Below, piece after piece: positions 52,894 through 60,737 of a stretch of 64,000 bases of DNA. The stretch spans positions 124,001 to 188,000 of IMG/VR virus record IMGVR_UViG_3300022744_000020. One strand, 5' to 3'. The notes beneath the pieces are model-generated. The model was not told the origin of the DNA and searched no databases. It worked only from the letters and a program-made list of their open reading frames with translations. Source of the stretch: a virus. The position numbers and the translations under genes were made by a program. Each line of letters opens with the position of its first letter. Position 1 is the first letter of the stretch.

Positions 52894-53511
52894 ATGTCTG
52901 ATTTGAAACTTGAAGGTCCGGAAGGGGCCCAGAAAATCCCCCTGATGGAAAAGCATCATGTCGATGATTGGGTAGCCATGGTGCTCAATCGTTACGATTT
53001 GAGGCAAACTGAAGAACAAGCACAGGAGAAAGCTGCCGCGGCGTGGTTCTGGATCTTTGGTGCATCCCAAACGGTCCAGCCAGCTTTCCTGTCGGTGTTT
53101 TCAGTGAAGTGCCTACCGACGCTCACCTGCCAGTACCGGGGGCAACTCCACCGAGTGACCGGAAGTTCTCGACTCGGTGACGTGTGGCTCACAGAAGACC
53201 TCAGTCAGTCGGAAGGATATACCAAGAGGGTCAGCATCATCGACTGTTTCGACTGGAAGATTGTCCGAGAGTTGGTCAATCTGGAAGACATTCTCAGCCC
53301 TGAGGAGTGTGACTTCGTCCAAAGAGTGTCGAATTATTCCGGAGGAAAAATCCATGAGTGTTTCCACTATCCTTCGGAAGAAGAAACCATCTGCCTGTGG
53401 AGGCGACCAGAGGAGATGGGGCTGATCAAATGCGTGGGCAGCTACAAGTGGGTCGCCACGCCAAAACTCCGCCAACAGTATCAAATGGTCAATAACGAAC
53501 CTAAGCCCTAA
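52894..53511 (+). CDS. Unknown protein, 205 residues
   Basis: AAGAGGAA precedes ATG 52894. Soluble, mixed alpha/beta, with no known motif. It lies 18 bases after the preceding gene and 9 before the next. The end (LRQQYQMVNNEPKP) is polar. Confidence 0.6.
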   Translation: MSDLKLEGPEGAQKIPLMEKHHVDDWVAMVLNRYDLRQTEEQAQEKAAAAWFWIFGASQTVQPAFLSVFSVKCLPTLTCQYRGQLHRVTGSSRLGDVWLTEDLSQSEGYTKRVSIIDCFDWKIVRELVNLEDILSPEECDFVQRVSNYSGGKIHECFHYPSEEETICLWRRPEEMGLIKCVGSYKWVATPKLRQQYQMVNNEPKP

Positions 53512-53520
53512 GGAGCAACC

Positions 53521-54150
53521 ATGAGTAACGACGAGCGGATGCATCCGCCCGTTACCCACATCAAACTGGGTAACGGTGAGAAGATCAACTACGAGAAGAC
53601 GATCGCTGAAGCAGAAATTCAAAAAGCGTCAAACCTTCCGGATTTACTGAAGATCGTCCAGGATTATAACCGGGAGAAAAATCCAGCGATCATCTTCGTC
53701 ACCTCTCCAACGGGATCTCCGCTGGATACGGAATACTGGACGGTTCGAGGGAGCGCAGGTAGGCTGTCAGCGACGCATGCGGACGAGCCTTTAAACTTTA
53801 TTCACGTCACTCGACAGCCTCCTGGCGATCAAGAACAACTTCGTTTGAAGATTCTGAAAACCAGAAGCCACAACGCTTTTAGGATTGTAGATATGCCTTT
53901 CCAACTCTGGGAACCCGAACGTCTTCGATACGAAGATTTGAGAGTCGATATGACGGAAGTTCGTATCGAAGACTTCGAAAAGAAACGACGAGAGAGGGTC
54001 TCAAAAGCGCATCTGAAAAAGAATGGCGCAGCCAGACTCCAAGCCTTCTCCAAAGAGAATCCGCTGAAAACGGAACTTCTGAAGAAAAGCCCCTTCCTCA
54101 CCCGAGAGCAAAAGAATGTCATTTATGAAAAATCCACCCCCCGCCGCTAA
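53521..54150 (+). CDS. Unknown protein with basic C-terminal tail, 209 residues
   Basis: The body is mixed alpha/beta. The C-terminal 50 residues are strongly basic and contain ARLQAFSKENPLKTELLKKSPF, a diverged form of the tail seen in the next two genes (PLAFLKDK, KKAEL, NPF). ACGAAGGAGCAACC provides a good binding site (AAGGAG). The end overlaps the next gene by 35 bases. Confidence 0.65.
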   Translation: MSNDERMHPPVTHIKLGNGEKINYEKTIAEAEIQKASNLPDLLKIVQDYNREKNPAIIFVTSPTGSPLDTEYWTVRGSAGRLSATHADEPLNFIHVTRQPPGDQEQLRLKILKTRSHNAFRIVDMPFQLWEPERLRYEDLRVDMTEVRIEDFEKKRRERVSKAHLKKNGAARLQAFSKENPLKTELLKKSPFLTREQKNVIYEKSTPRR

Positions 54151-54949
54151 CACTCCTTCGGAGGAAACCTTTAACGGTGGAGTCGCTACCCCCATACCTG
54201 GGGATTTGAATTACGAAGCTGCTATTCAGGGTTTGGAGCAATACCTGGAAGCCAAAGTCTCGAGCGCTATGTCCGAAAAGGAAGGCCCGGCGAGGGAAGC
54301 GCCCGCTGAAACGGACGTAGATCTGGAACTGCACGAACGTCAGAGAAAAGCACTCCAGGAAACGCTAGAGCGTTTTCATCGAAATGCCACGATTGGAGCG
54401 TTCAGCACTTCTCGTAGTTTTCGAATCACGGATATTGAGAGTGGTTCGGAAGAACTTCAAAAACTGATCGAATCATTCGGGGACGACACAAACCCCAACA
54501 ACCGGTCGGTTATTTATGGCCTCGCCACTGGAAGGTTCGGTGACGGAAAAACTCGGATGACTCAAATGTTGATAGATCAAGCTATCGAAAGAATCAAAGA
54601 ACACCAGGTAGGGCCGAAACTACCGAAACATCTCCCTCAGACGTTCATCTTTTCTGACGTCGGTCCCGCGGGAGGACTCCGTCGAGCGTTACTTCGGATG
54701 GGGCCGTCACCGGAAATCGAGGTTCTTTCTTCGAGTCATTTAAATTTCCCAGAGAGCGATTGGAAATTTTCGTGGCACAACCCATCGGTGACGAAACAAA
54801 AGAAACAAAAGAAACAGAAGTTGGCTGTGGCGCAGCCTTACTCAAAGCAAGCCAAGAAGAGCCCATTGGCGTTCTTGAAGGACAAGATGGAAAAGAAAGC
54901 CGAGCTCTTGGGTTCCAACCCATTCATGAAAAAGAAGGATGTATCATGA
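54116..54949 (+). CDS. Unknown protein with a P-loop-like sequence and shared basic tail, 277 residues
   Basis: The sequence GRFGDGKTRM (about residues 142-151) fits GxxxxGKT, and a hydrophobic strand with acidic end (TFIFSDVGP) could be a Walker B, so it may be a P-loop NTPase; the match is weak. The tail PYSKQAKKSPLAFLKDK, KKAEL, NPFMKK repeats almost exactly in the next gene. The start lies inside the end of the preceding gene; ATG 54125 is an alternative. Confidence 0.6.
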   Translation: MSFMKNPPPAANTPSEETFNGGVATPIPGDLNYEAAIQGLEQYLEAKVSSAMSEKEGPAREAPAETDVDLELHERQRKALQETLERFHRNATIGAFSTSRSFRITDIESGSEELQKLIESFGDDTNPNNRSVIYGLATGRFGDGKTRMTQMLIDQAIERIKEHQVGPKLPKHLPQTFIFSDVGPAGGLRRALLRMGPSPEIEVLSSSHLNFPESDWKFSWHNPSVTKQKKQKKQKLAVAQPYSKQAKKSPLAFLKDKMEKKAELLGSNPFMKKKDVS

Positions 54950-55506
54950 CCAGCGACTCAAAAGTCACGATAATGAACTGGTTCTCTTCGAGTGATTACC
55001 AACCTACGCCAGATCCAGCCCTTCCGTCGGACTTCATCAAAGATGGAGTGCTGGACATTTACTCGGTGGCAACGCGCCAGGCATTAGTAAAAATCCTCGA
55101 ACTGAGGAATGGTTCAAGGACAGAGCCGACCGTTGAGATCAACCAGGTTATCCAATCGCTCTTGAAAGGCAGTGGGAAGTCTGAACTCAGCAAAGAGCTT
55201 TGGCTGGAGCATTGCAAAATTCACGGGACATCACCAGAGAACGTACTGGTGATTGATTCCTTGGCGGCTCACGCGGAAGCTTATCCATTCGCTTGTACCT
55301 ACCCTGATATGGAGATCCTGAATGATCCCATTGATGAGTGGACCGACCTTGAAGCACAAGAACGAGAAAGAGTCGAGAACCTGGTTTCAAAACCTTACTC
55401 CAAGAACGCCAAGAAAAACCCGCTTGCTTTCTTGAAGGACAAAGCCAACAAAAAAGCTGAACTGGTACGGAAAAATCCCTTCTTCAAAAACACCGGAGTC
55501 AAGTAA
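54946..55506 (+). CDS. Unknown protein with shared basic tail, 186 residues
   Basis: ATG 54946 forms an ATGA overlap with the previous stop; the open frame extends further back but is shadowed by that gene. The body is acidic and helical; the last 38 residues (PYSKNAKKNPLAFLKDK, KKAEL, NPFFKN) match the tail of its neighbour. The bodies of the two proteins do not match, so the tail is a movable module. Confidence 0.65.
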   Translation: MTSDSKVTIMNWFSSSDYQPTPDPALPSDFIKDGVLDIYSVATRQALVKILELRNGSRTEPTVEINQVIQSLLKGSGKSELSKELWLEHCKIHGTSPENVLVIDSLAAHAEAYPFACTYPDMEILNDPIDEWTDLEAQERERVENLVSKPYSKNAKKNPLAFLKDKANKKAELVRKNPFFKNTGVK

Positions 55507-55926
55507 ATGACGAATCGCTTCCATTTGAAACCTTCCAGCTTTGTGGTCCGCGTGAAACGACCTGAGGGAGAAGAGCTTCGAATCCCAGGTTCCTTCGATG
55601 GGAAGACTCCCAAGGCTGAGAAGCCGGTAAAGGTCGTTCGAATGGGGATTGTTCAACCGCCCCATTCTGGCGCACCCTCGGAGCTTCCGGCACCGAAAGA
55701 CAAACCTCCAGCGGTTACGCGAATTGCCCCAGGGAATAAGTGGGAGTCACCAGGCCCTTGGGCAAGGTGGCTGACCACCGATCAGGCCGTTGCCATACTG
55801 AAGGCCGCCATCGAGAAACTGGAGAATGCCGAGGCTCCTCTCTACGTCACTGATTTGTTTGGTGAAGAAGGGCTGACTGAAGAAAATCCACTGCCCAATC
55901 CCCCATTCAACTGGAGGCAATTGTGA
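55507..55926 (+). CDS. Unknown protein, 139 residues
   Basis: It starts directly after the previous stop. A basic N-terminus, Pro-rich middle (PPHSGAPSELPAPKDKPP) and a helical C-terminal part. No family recognised. It ends in a GTGA overlap with the next gene. Confidence 0.6.
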   Translation: MTNRFHLKPSSFVVRVKRPEGEELRIPGSFDGKTPKAEKPVKVVRMGIVQPPHSGAPSELPAPKDKPPAVTRIAPGNKWESPGPWARWLTTDQAVAILKAAIEKLENAEAPLYVTDLFGEEGLTEENPLPNPPFNWRQL

Positions 55927-56189
55927 CTCTCGATGAATTCATTGAACAAAACAAACTGCGGGTGTATCGAACGTTCACGCGTCCGGCTGACAATCGGTCT
56001 TTTCACTTCCGCATTCTCCATGCGGAAGTTCTACACGAAGGTCTTCTAAAGGGATTGTTTGGAGAGGGTAAAACGCCGAAATCTGCTGAGGCTGACTACG
56101 TCGAAAAGATCAAAGGAAAAACGATTGTACTGGAGGCTTATTCCAACCTTCGGCAAGAAATCCAAGTCCCATTGGATCTGACCATTTAA
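55923..56189 (+). CDS. Unknown small protein, 88 residues
   Basis: GTG 55923 overlaps the preceding stop (GTGA), with GGAGGCAATT as a strong binding site. The product has a short beta-rich fold (LRVYRTFTRPADNRSFHFRI). No family recognised. Confidence 0.6.
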   Translation: MTLDEFIEQNKLRVYRTFTRPADNRSFHFRILHAEVLHEGLLKGLFGEGKTPKSAEADYVEKIKGKTIVLEAYSNLRQEIQVPLDLTI

Positions 56190-56208
56190 CCAACAATGAA
56201 CAAGCACC

Positions 56209-56520
56209 ATGGCAACTCAAGACCTTCTCCTGAAAATCATTGCACGATGCAAGGCTTCTGTAACTCTTACAGTTAACGACTACATCTGCTCGCATCAATC
56301 GGTTGCAGAAGAGATTGAAACCTACCTCAGCACGGGTCCGGATAGACTCTCGTCTTTCCTCGAGGGTCAGAAAACCATCGAAGAGTGTATCGAAAAAGAC
56401 ACCCTCATCTGTTTGGATTTCTATCCCGATACGCCCGGAGGTTTTTACACGATCTACCATTGGGATCTTGAAGCGATCTTGAAGGAAGCCTGTGAAATTC
56501 TAGGGATTCCCTTGGAATAA
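56209..56520 (+). CDS. Unknown small protein, 103 residues
   Basis: Mixed alpha/beta and acidic. The leader (TTAACCAACAATGAACAAGC, then ACC) is A/C-rich without a Shine-Dalgarno. It is the last gene of the long run that began at 50165 and ends at a strong terminator. Confidence 0.6.
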   Translation: MATQDLLLKIIARCKASVTLTVNDYICSHQSVAEEIETYLSTGPDRLSSFLEGQKTIEECIEKDTLICLDFYPDTPGGFYTIYHWDLEAILKEACEILGIPLE

Positions 56521-56527
56521 ACCAACA

Positions 56528-56570
56528 CCCCCGCCCTAAAAGGGCGGGGGGTAAATCTTTATTCTTTTTT
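56528..56570 (+). terminator. Hairpin terminator
   Basis: CCCCCGCCCT and AGGGCGGGGG with a 3-base loop, followed by TAAATCTTTATTCTTTTTT. Confidence 0.88.
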
Positions 56571-56603
56571 CAAATCGTCTGCCTAAAACAGAAACCAACC
56601 AAC

Positions 56604-57881
56604 ATGGACATTTCAGCAATCTTTGATTCTCTATCTGGCTGGATAGAGAAATACAACACCCTGATGGGCAATAACGGCTTCCTTGCCGCAACTCTAGCGG
56701 GAGGACTCATGTACGCACTGTCTTGGATTTTCGAAAGACTGTGCGCAACTGTCAATTGGCTCTTCCGGTTCAGTGTGATTCAACTCACCCTGCAATACGA
56801 CGGAGATCAATCGAATCAAGTCAACTACGCCATCTTTCTCCGGTGGGTTCAACCCAAACTACTGAGTGCCTTTTCTCGGATCGCAACAGTGCGAACAAAG
56901 AAAAGAGACTGGTACACCGACGAAGATAGTGAGCCAGGACAACGATTTCTGTCGGTGTCTCAAGGGCTTCATTTCTTCTTTTACGAGAAGCGACTCTTCT
57001 GGATATTCCTAAGCATCAACGATACTCTCGCCACCGAAACCAACAAAGAAGCCATTAACGTTTACAGTTTCGGCTTTGATACGTCTGTTTTCAAGCGGAT
57101 GGTGATGGAGGTTTTCCCAGCTAAAGTGGACGAAGGAAAGCTCAAAGTTTTTTCTATGTCGACCGGCATCGGGAAAGACGAGATCGGAGACGACATCTGG
57201 TCCAGTAAGGAATATCCTCCTCGTTTGCTTGATTCGGTAGCGATGCCTGACGCTACCCGGAAGCAATTAGAAGATTCAATGGAAAGATTCCTGAGTATGC
57301 GGGAGTGGTACACGAGGAACGGAATCCCATACAAGCTGGGTATTTGTTTCTATGGTCCTCCCGGTACCGGAAAAAGCTCGATCTCTCGGGCGATAGCGCA
57401 TCACCTCAAGCGCAATCTTTATTGCATCAACCTCAGCGAAGTTTCCAACCTGGCCTTCACTGCCCTGCTTCGAAACATTCCTCCAAAGTCGGTGGTGCTG
57501 TTTGAAGACGTGGACACCAACACGAACCTCCACTGCCGCACCTACGGTCACAAAGAGGACGACAAGAAGGTAGGTCTGGGAACTGTTCTCAACGGAATCG
57601 ATGGTGCAGAGGTTCTGGATGATCTCGTGCTCATCTTTAATACCAACGCGTATGAAGTGCTTGACCCAGCCTTTCGCCGCGCCGGGCGTTTTGATTTACC
57701 GCTGTATATCGGCAACCTCAATGCAGAGCTGGTAAAGAAGCGGATGCATTACTGCTATGGAGAGGAAGCCCTGGCAATCGATCTGCCAGAAGGGTTTGAG
57801 ATAAACGGATCCGAACTCCAGAGGATCATCAACGAAAATCCATTGGATGCAAAAGCCGCCATTCTTCGCTTGACAGCATAA
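56604..57881 (+). CDS. BCS1-like membrane-anchored AAA ATPase
   Basis: The 425-residue protein has an N-terminal hydrophobic region (about 24-60), a middle domain rich in strands (residues 80-220, YSFGFDTSVFKRMVMEVFP) and a classical AAA module: Walker A GPPGTGKS at 251-258, Walker B VVLFEDVD at 297-304, sensor 1 IFNTN at about 343, and an arginine-finger region RRAGRFDLP at 358-366. The order span - specific domain - AAA core with VxLFEDVD is that of BCS1-type translocases, which move folded proteins across membranes. The start has an A/C-rich leader (ACCAACCAACATG). It stands between two terminators as a single-gene unit. Confidence 0.85.
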   Translation: MDISAIFDSLSGWIEKYNTLMGNNGFLAATLAGGLMYALSWIFERLCATVNWLFRFSVIQLTLQYDGDQSNQVNYAIFLRWVQPKLLSAFSRIATVRTKKRDWYTDEDSEPGQRFLSVSQGLHFFFYEKRLFWIFLSINDTLATETNKEAINVYSFGFDTSVFKRMVMEVFPAKVDEGKLKVFSMSTGIGKDEIGDDIWSSKEYPPRLLDSVAMPDATRKQLEDSMERFLSMREWYTRNGIPYKLGICFYGPPGTGKSSISRAIAHHLKRNLYCINLSEVSNLAFTALLRNIPPKSVVLFEDVDTNTNLHCRTYGHKEDDKKVGLGTVLNGIDGAEVLDDLVLIFNTNAYEVLDPAFRRAGRFDLPLYIGNLNAELVKKRMHYCYGEEALAIDLPEGFEINGSELQRIINENPLDAKAAILRLTA

Positions 57882-57889
57882 GCACCCAT

Positions 57890-57930
57890 GGGGTGAGCAC
57901 TTGCGTGCTCACCCCTTAGTTATTTTTTTG
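57890..57930 (+). terminator. Hairpin terminator
   Basis: A perfect 11-bp stem (GGGGTGAGCAC and its complement) with TTGC loop, then TTAGTTATTTTTTT. Confidence 0.88.
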
Positions 57931-57941
57931 GATGCGACATA

Positions 57942-58481
57942 ATGGCAAACTCAGGCGATGGATTCACCGACAACGGCGTTATCAAGTTCAGTATCAATTT
58001 CCCCCCAAACGAGGAACGCAAGGATACTCCTTTGTTCACCAGAACAAGAAAAATCTTATCCAAAGACATCGGAGGTAGATGCTATGTTTGCAATCGAACA
58101 GCCAAGGAGTCTGGTTCTGCACTAGAAGCGCACCATCATCCGATCATGCGAGCTTTCATGCCGATCGTGGATTGGGAGAGGTTCTCCAAAGAAGCAAAAG
58201 CTGGTATTTGGGGTGCTCGTATTGCGTCCTTTGACTGGTCTAAGTTCGATCCGAACAACCCTGTAACCTTTGTAGACGACATGCGTTACAACGGGATGCT
58301 TCTCTGCGTTGATCACCACCGCACCGCAAATCAGGGCATCCATAATTTGCCGTACCCTCTGTTCATCGCCCAGAAATATGCGAAAGAAGGATACGTCTTC
58401 AGTGGCAATGAAGTGATTGTTCGAGGTCACGATACCGCCGCCCAACAAACGCTGACGGATATTGGTTTGTCCAAAATTTAA
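57942..58481 (+). CDS. HNH-like zinc-binding protein, 179 residues
   Basis: It has a CxxC knuckle (CYVCNR, Cys47 and Cys50), LEAHHHPI (His64-66), and a second element MLLCVDHHRTANQGIHNLPY (Cys122, His125, His126), i.e. the order of an HNH/treble-clef fold. This type, ending in GIHNLPYPLFIAQKY, occurs in many phages as an unannotated protein. It could be a nuclease or a DNA-binding protein; the double HH pairs keep catalysis possible. There is no clear Shine-Dalgarno. It is a single gene after a terminator. Confidence 0.7.
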   Translation: MANSGDGFTDNGVIKFSINFPPNEERKDTPLFTRTRKILSKDIGGRCYVCNRTAKESGSALEAHHHPIMRAFMPIVDWERFSKEAKAGIWGARIASFDWSKFDPNNPVTFVDDMRYNGMLLCVDHHRTANQGIHNLPYPLFIAQKYAKEGYVFSGNEVIVRGHDTAAQQTLTDIGLSKI

Positions 58482-58579
58482 TAGCGGTACATTATCAATC
58501 TGATTCGGAGCCATACTCCCAATCCGTCGTAAATCTTCAAGACGAAAAACTGAAGAAATCACGTTCAGAAGGATCCATC

Positions 58580-59197
58580 ATGCGTTTTCTCTCACTCTTC
58601 CGTCCGATCTGGATGGCAGCGATCTTCAGTCTGGCTGCGCTCTTCATCCCGATGAGTTCTCAGGCCCAGACCAATCACGGCTTCACCGTCACCCTCAACG
58701 GCGACTGGTATCTCCAAGTGGGGGATGTCCTGAATCAGAGTGATCCCGGAATCTCCATCGTCGGCCTGGAATACGGAACCGGTCCATTCCGTGAGGGTGG
58801 GGCTATTTTCCAGCACTTCACGGGCAACGCCACCGAACTCCAACCCTTCCCTGGCTACTCGGACTACTACGGTCTCAATCAGTGGGGCTTCAGCCCGGTT
58901 GCTCCTGGCGATCGTTTCTACTTCTCGGGTTTGGACCTGGACATTCTGCAACCGGGACTGATCCCGGATGGAAACTACATCGACACTGCCGGAGGCACCA
59001 TGCGCGATGCCTACGTGGAAGTGTTGTTCTCGGACGGCTTCTACAAACGGCTGAGTCTGAACAGCACGCCCTGGCTGCAAACGCAGATCCTGCAGTTCAC
59101 CGAACAGGTGAGCCCCGTGCCTGAGCCGAGCGAGGCCACGATGCTGATCCTGGGTCTGGCGATGCTCGGAGTGCATCGCCGTCGACAGAAGCGTTGA
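58580..59197 (+). CDS. Secreted PEP-CTERM sorting protein, 205 residues
   Basis: A signal peptide (residues 1-29: MRFLSLFRP, hydrophobic core, cleavage after SSQAQ) is followed by a beta-rich Gly/Tyr/Phe domain and a C-terminal sorting signal: VPEPS at 180-184, hydrophobic segment MLILGLAMLG, then HRRRQKR at the end. That is the PEP-CTERM tripartite motif, which host exosortase recognises and removes as it delivers the protein to the cell surface. AGAAGGA gives a good binding site before ATG 58580. The domain between resembles no family I know. Such a gene is not expected in a lytic phage; it may be captured from the host and used to alter the cell surface. Confidence 0.85.
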   Translation: MRFLSLFRPIWMAAIFSLAALFIPMSSQAQTNHGFTVTLNGDWYLQVGDVLNQSDPGISIVGLEYGTGPFREGGAIFQHFTGNATELQPFPGYSDYYGLNQWGFSPVAPGDRFYFSGLDLDILQPGLIPDGNYIDTAGGTMRDAYVEVLFSDGFYKRLSLNSTPWLQTQILQFTEQVSPVPEPSEATMLILGLAMLGVHRRRQKR

Positions 59198-59220
59198 TCG
59201 CTGACGACTGAAGTCTGAAT

Positions 59221-59252
59221 CAGAGTCCAAGCCGTAATCGGCTTGGACTCTG
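59221..59252 (+). terminator. Hairpin terminator with TAAT loop
   Basis: A perfect 14-bp stem (CAGAGTCCAAGCCG and its complement), followed by TATCTATTTTATTTT. Confidence 0.88.
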
Positions 59253-59265
59253 TATCTATTTTATT

Positions 59266-59294
59266 TTGGTCATATATACTCCCACTGAGTAGAG
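59266..59294 (+). promoter_or_regulatory. CATATA-type phage promoter, copy F
   Basis: TTGGTCATATATACTCCCAC then TGAGTAGAG. The core and the TAGAG element match copy E; the core is 66 bases before ATG 59337. Confidence 0.5.
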
Positions 59295-59336
59295 CTAATT
59301 CGCTCTTACCGAGAACCCTCCTGTTAAGGAATTGAT

Positions 59337-59843
59337 ATGGCACGAGTAGAATGGTGGTTTGGGCGACCTGTGTTTTTCGGCGATCACGTGCGCAACGCAT
59401 ATTGCGGAAACGCAAGATTGATGGGTGAAGATTTCGGAGTCCCGGCCCTGAAGGAAATTTCCTCAGTTTGGGACCAATTCAAAGCCCCTGACTTCATGAA
59501 CTTCTTAGAGGAGATCTATGTTTTCATTGGCAAGAATCTCGAGGAGAAGCTTTCCCCGAATCAGCTCTATGCGGCAATCGCTCATGAGCTAGGACATTAC
59601 GAGTTCAGGCACTGCTTTAAACCCCCTAGGGATATGTCAGAGCGTCTGGCCCAGGAAATGGAGGCTGATCAATTCGCCATTTCTTTAGGTGCCGACCCCG
59701 AAAGCTTACTGGAAGTGATCGCTCTGATAAACGCGGAAGAGATTAAAGAGCTTTCAAAGACCAAGACTCCAGCCGAGATCGGCAAAATCTTGGACCAACA
59801 TTACAAGGACATGGGTCCCAGATACTTGGCTTTGTCCAAGTAA
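59337..59843 (+). CDS. Small soluble HExxH metallopeptidase-like protein, 168 residues
   Basis: AIAHELGHYEFRH gives zinc ligands His83 and His87 and catalytic Glu84; EMEADQFA (Glu109) follows as the third ligand in the M48-like arrangement. There is no signal or membrane span, so the protein should be cytoplasmic. It is a compact version of the catalytic region of the tandem pair at 12264 and 13707, which share the ADQF element. TAAGGA lies before the ATG. It is the only gene behind promoter copy F. Confidence 0.75.
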   Translation: MARVEWWFGRPVFFGDHVRNAYCGNARLMGEDFGVPALKEISSVWDQFKAPDFMNFLEEIYVFIGKNLEEKLSPNQLYAAIAHELGHYEFRHCFKPPRDMSERLAQEMEADQFAISLGADPESLLEVIALINAEEIKELSKTKTPAEIGKILDQHYKDMGPRYLALSK

Positions 59844-59872
59844 GAAAAGGGGTAACCCCTTTTCTTTTTAGT
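59843..59872 (+). terminator. Hairpin terminator
   Basis: AGAAAAGGGG and CCCCTTTTCT with a TAA loop, then TTTTTAG. The stem begins two bases after the stop codon begins. Confidence 0.8.
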
Positions 59873-59896
59873 ATTAATTGAGTCTTAATAACAGCT

Positions 59897-59938
59897 TTAG
59901 CTAAAACACTTCCTTTTCTTAGGAGGCGTTTTAGCTAA
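59897..59938. repeat. 11-bp inverted repeat ahead of gene 59973
   Basis: TTAGCTAAAAC and GTTTTAGCTAA flank a 20-base segment that contains TTAGGAGG. It may act as an operator or leader structure for the gene at 59973; it lacks a T tract. Confidence 0.5.
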
Positions 59939-59972
59939 GGTACTTATTTGTCTACTCCCTCAGTCAACCACC

Positions 59973-60407
59973 ATGTCATCTTTGCATCGACTTCACTTGG
60001 AAGAAAATCAGCTCGTCTTAGCCGGCGTCTTTTGTTTGAAAACCAAACTGCCCAGGTCTTTGGGTTGGGAATGGTTGAAGACCAAAAGAGGTCATCGGTT
60101 TAGTGTCTATCTCTCAGAGGGAGCCACCCATGCTTTATCTCTGTCCGATTTACACGCCATCAAGAGCGCCCTCTACCCTCTGATCACCCCTGAGGTCGGA
60201 GATGCTCTGGAGATCAATCGCTTAGGATCCATCGAAGCCGTTGAGCAAGAACACAGGGAGAATAACCTAAGTCGCACAGACTTGATAGCCATGACGGTGG
60301 AGACCACTGATTTACTGAGTGTGTTCTACCCCAAAATAAAGAGAGCTATCCGCTGTGCTGAGATTAACGAAAGGTGTCGGGACAATGTTATCCCTGGCGC
60401 AGATTGA
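59973..60407 (+). CDS. Unknown protein, 144 residues
   Basis: Mixed alpha/beta, no family recognised. The start has an A/C-rich leader (GTCAACCACCATG) and no Shine-Dalgarno within normal distance. Its end overlaps the start of the next gene by 23 bases. It lies downstream of the inverted repeat at 59897. Confidence 0.6.
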   Translation: MSSLHRLHLEENQLVLAGVFCLKTKLPRSLGWEWLKTKRGHRFSVYLSEGATHALSLSDLHAIKSALYPLITPEVGDALEINRLGSIEAVEQEHRENNLSRTDLIAMTVETTDLLSVFYPKIKRAIRCAEINERCRDNVIPGAD

Positions 60408-60657
60408 AAACATCAGACTGCAAATGGCAACCTCCTTCCCGGAAGTTACGGTGGAGGTGCGCAAAGATCACAATCTCATCTGTATCCATTGTGACGATTC
60501 GAGGGTCATCCCGCGATTGAGTCGGCAATTGGTTTACTTGCTTACAGGTACTGGTTATAACGCTAGCAATTACTGCGTCTTCCCAAACCTTTTGAGCCAG
60601 TCTCGGAAAGTGACTTACCGTTTGACCAAGACCCCACAGGGTCAAAAATCAAAATGA
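60385..60657 (+). CDS. Unknown small protein, 90 residues
   Basis: ATG 60385 is preferred to the in-frame start at 60355 because AAAGGTG lies at suitable distance. The product has a helical start, short strands (VTVEVRKDHNLICIHCDD) and a basic C-terminus. No family known. It ends at the hairpin that starts at 60658. Confidence 0.6.
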   Translation: MLSLAQIENIRLQMATSFPEVTVEVRKDHNLICIHCDDSRVIPRLSRQLVYLLTGTGYNASNYCVFPNLLSQSRKVTYRLTKTPQGQKSK

Positions 60658-60692
60658 TTTAACTACTGGGGCCAAAAGCTCCAGTAGTTAAA
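60658..60692 (+). terminator. Hairpin terminator
   Basis: TTTAACTACTGG and its complement, with a GC-rich inner part (GGGCCAAAAGCTCC), followed by TATGTTTTTTG. Confidence 0.8.
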
Positions 60693-60737
60693 TATGTTTT
60701 TTGTTCTATCGAATAGTACAACACCAGAGCACCGAAG

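Noticed and set aside
54116-54949. Firm assignment as P-loop NTPase
   Set aside because: GRFGDGKT fits the short P-loop pattern, but the surrounding strand and a clear Walker B are weak, so only a possibility is recorded.
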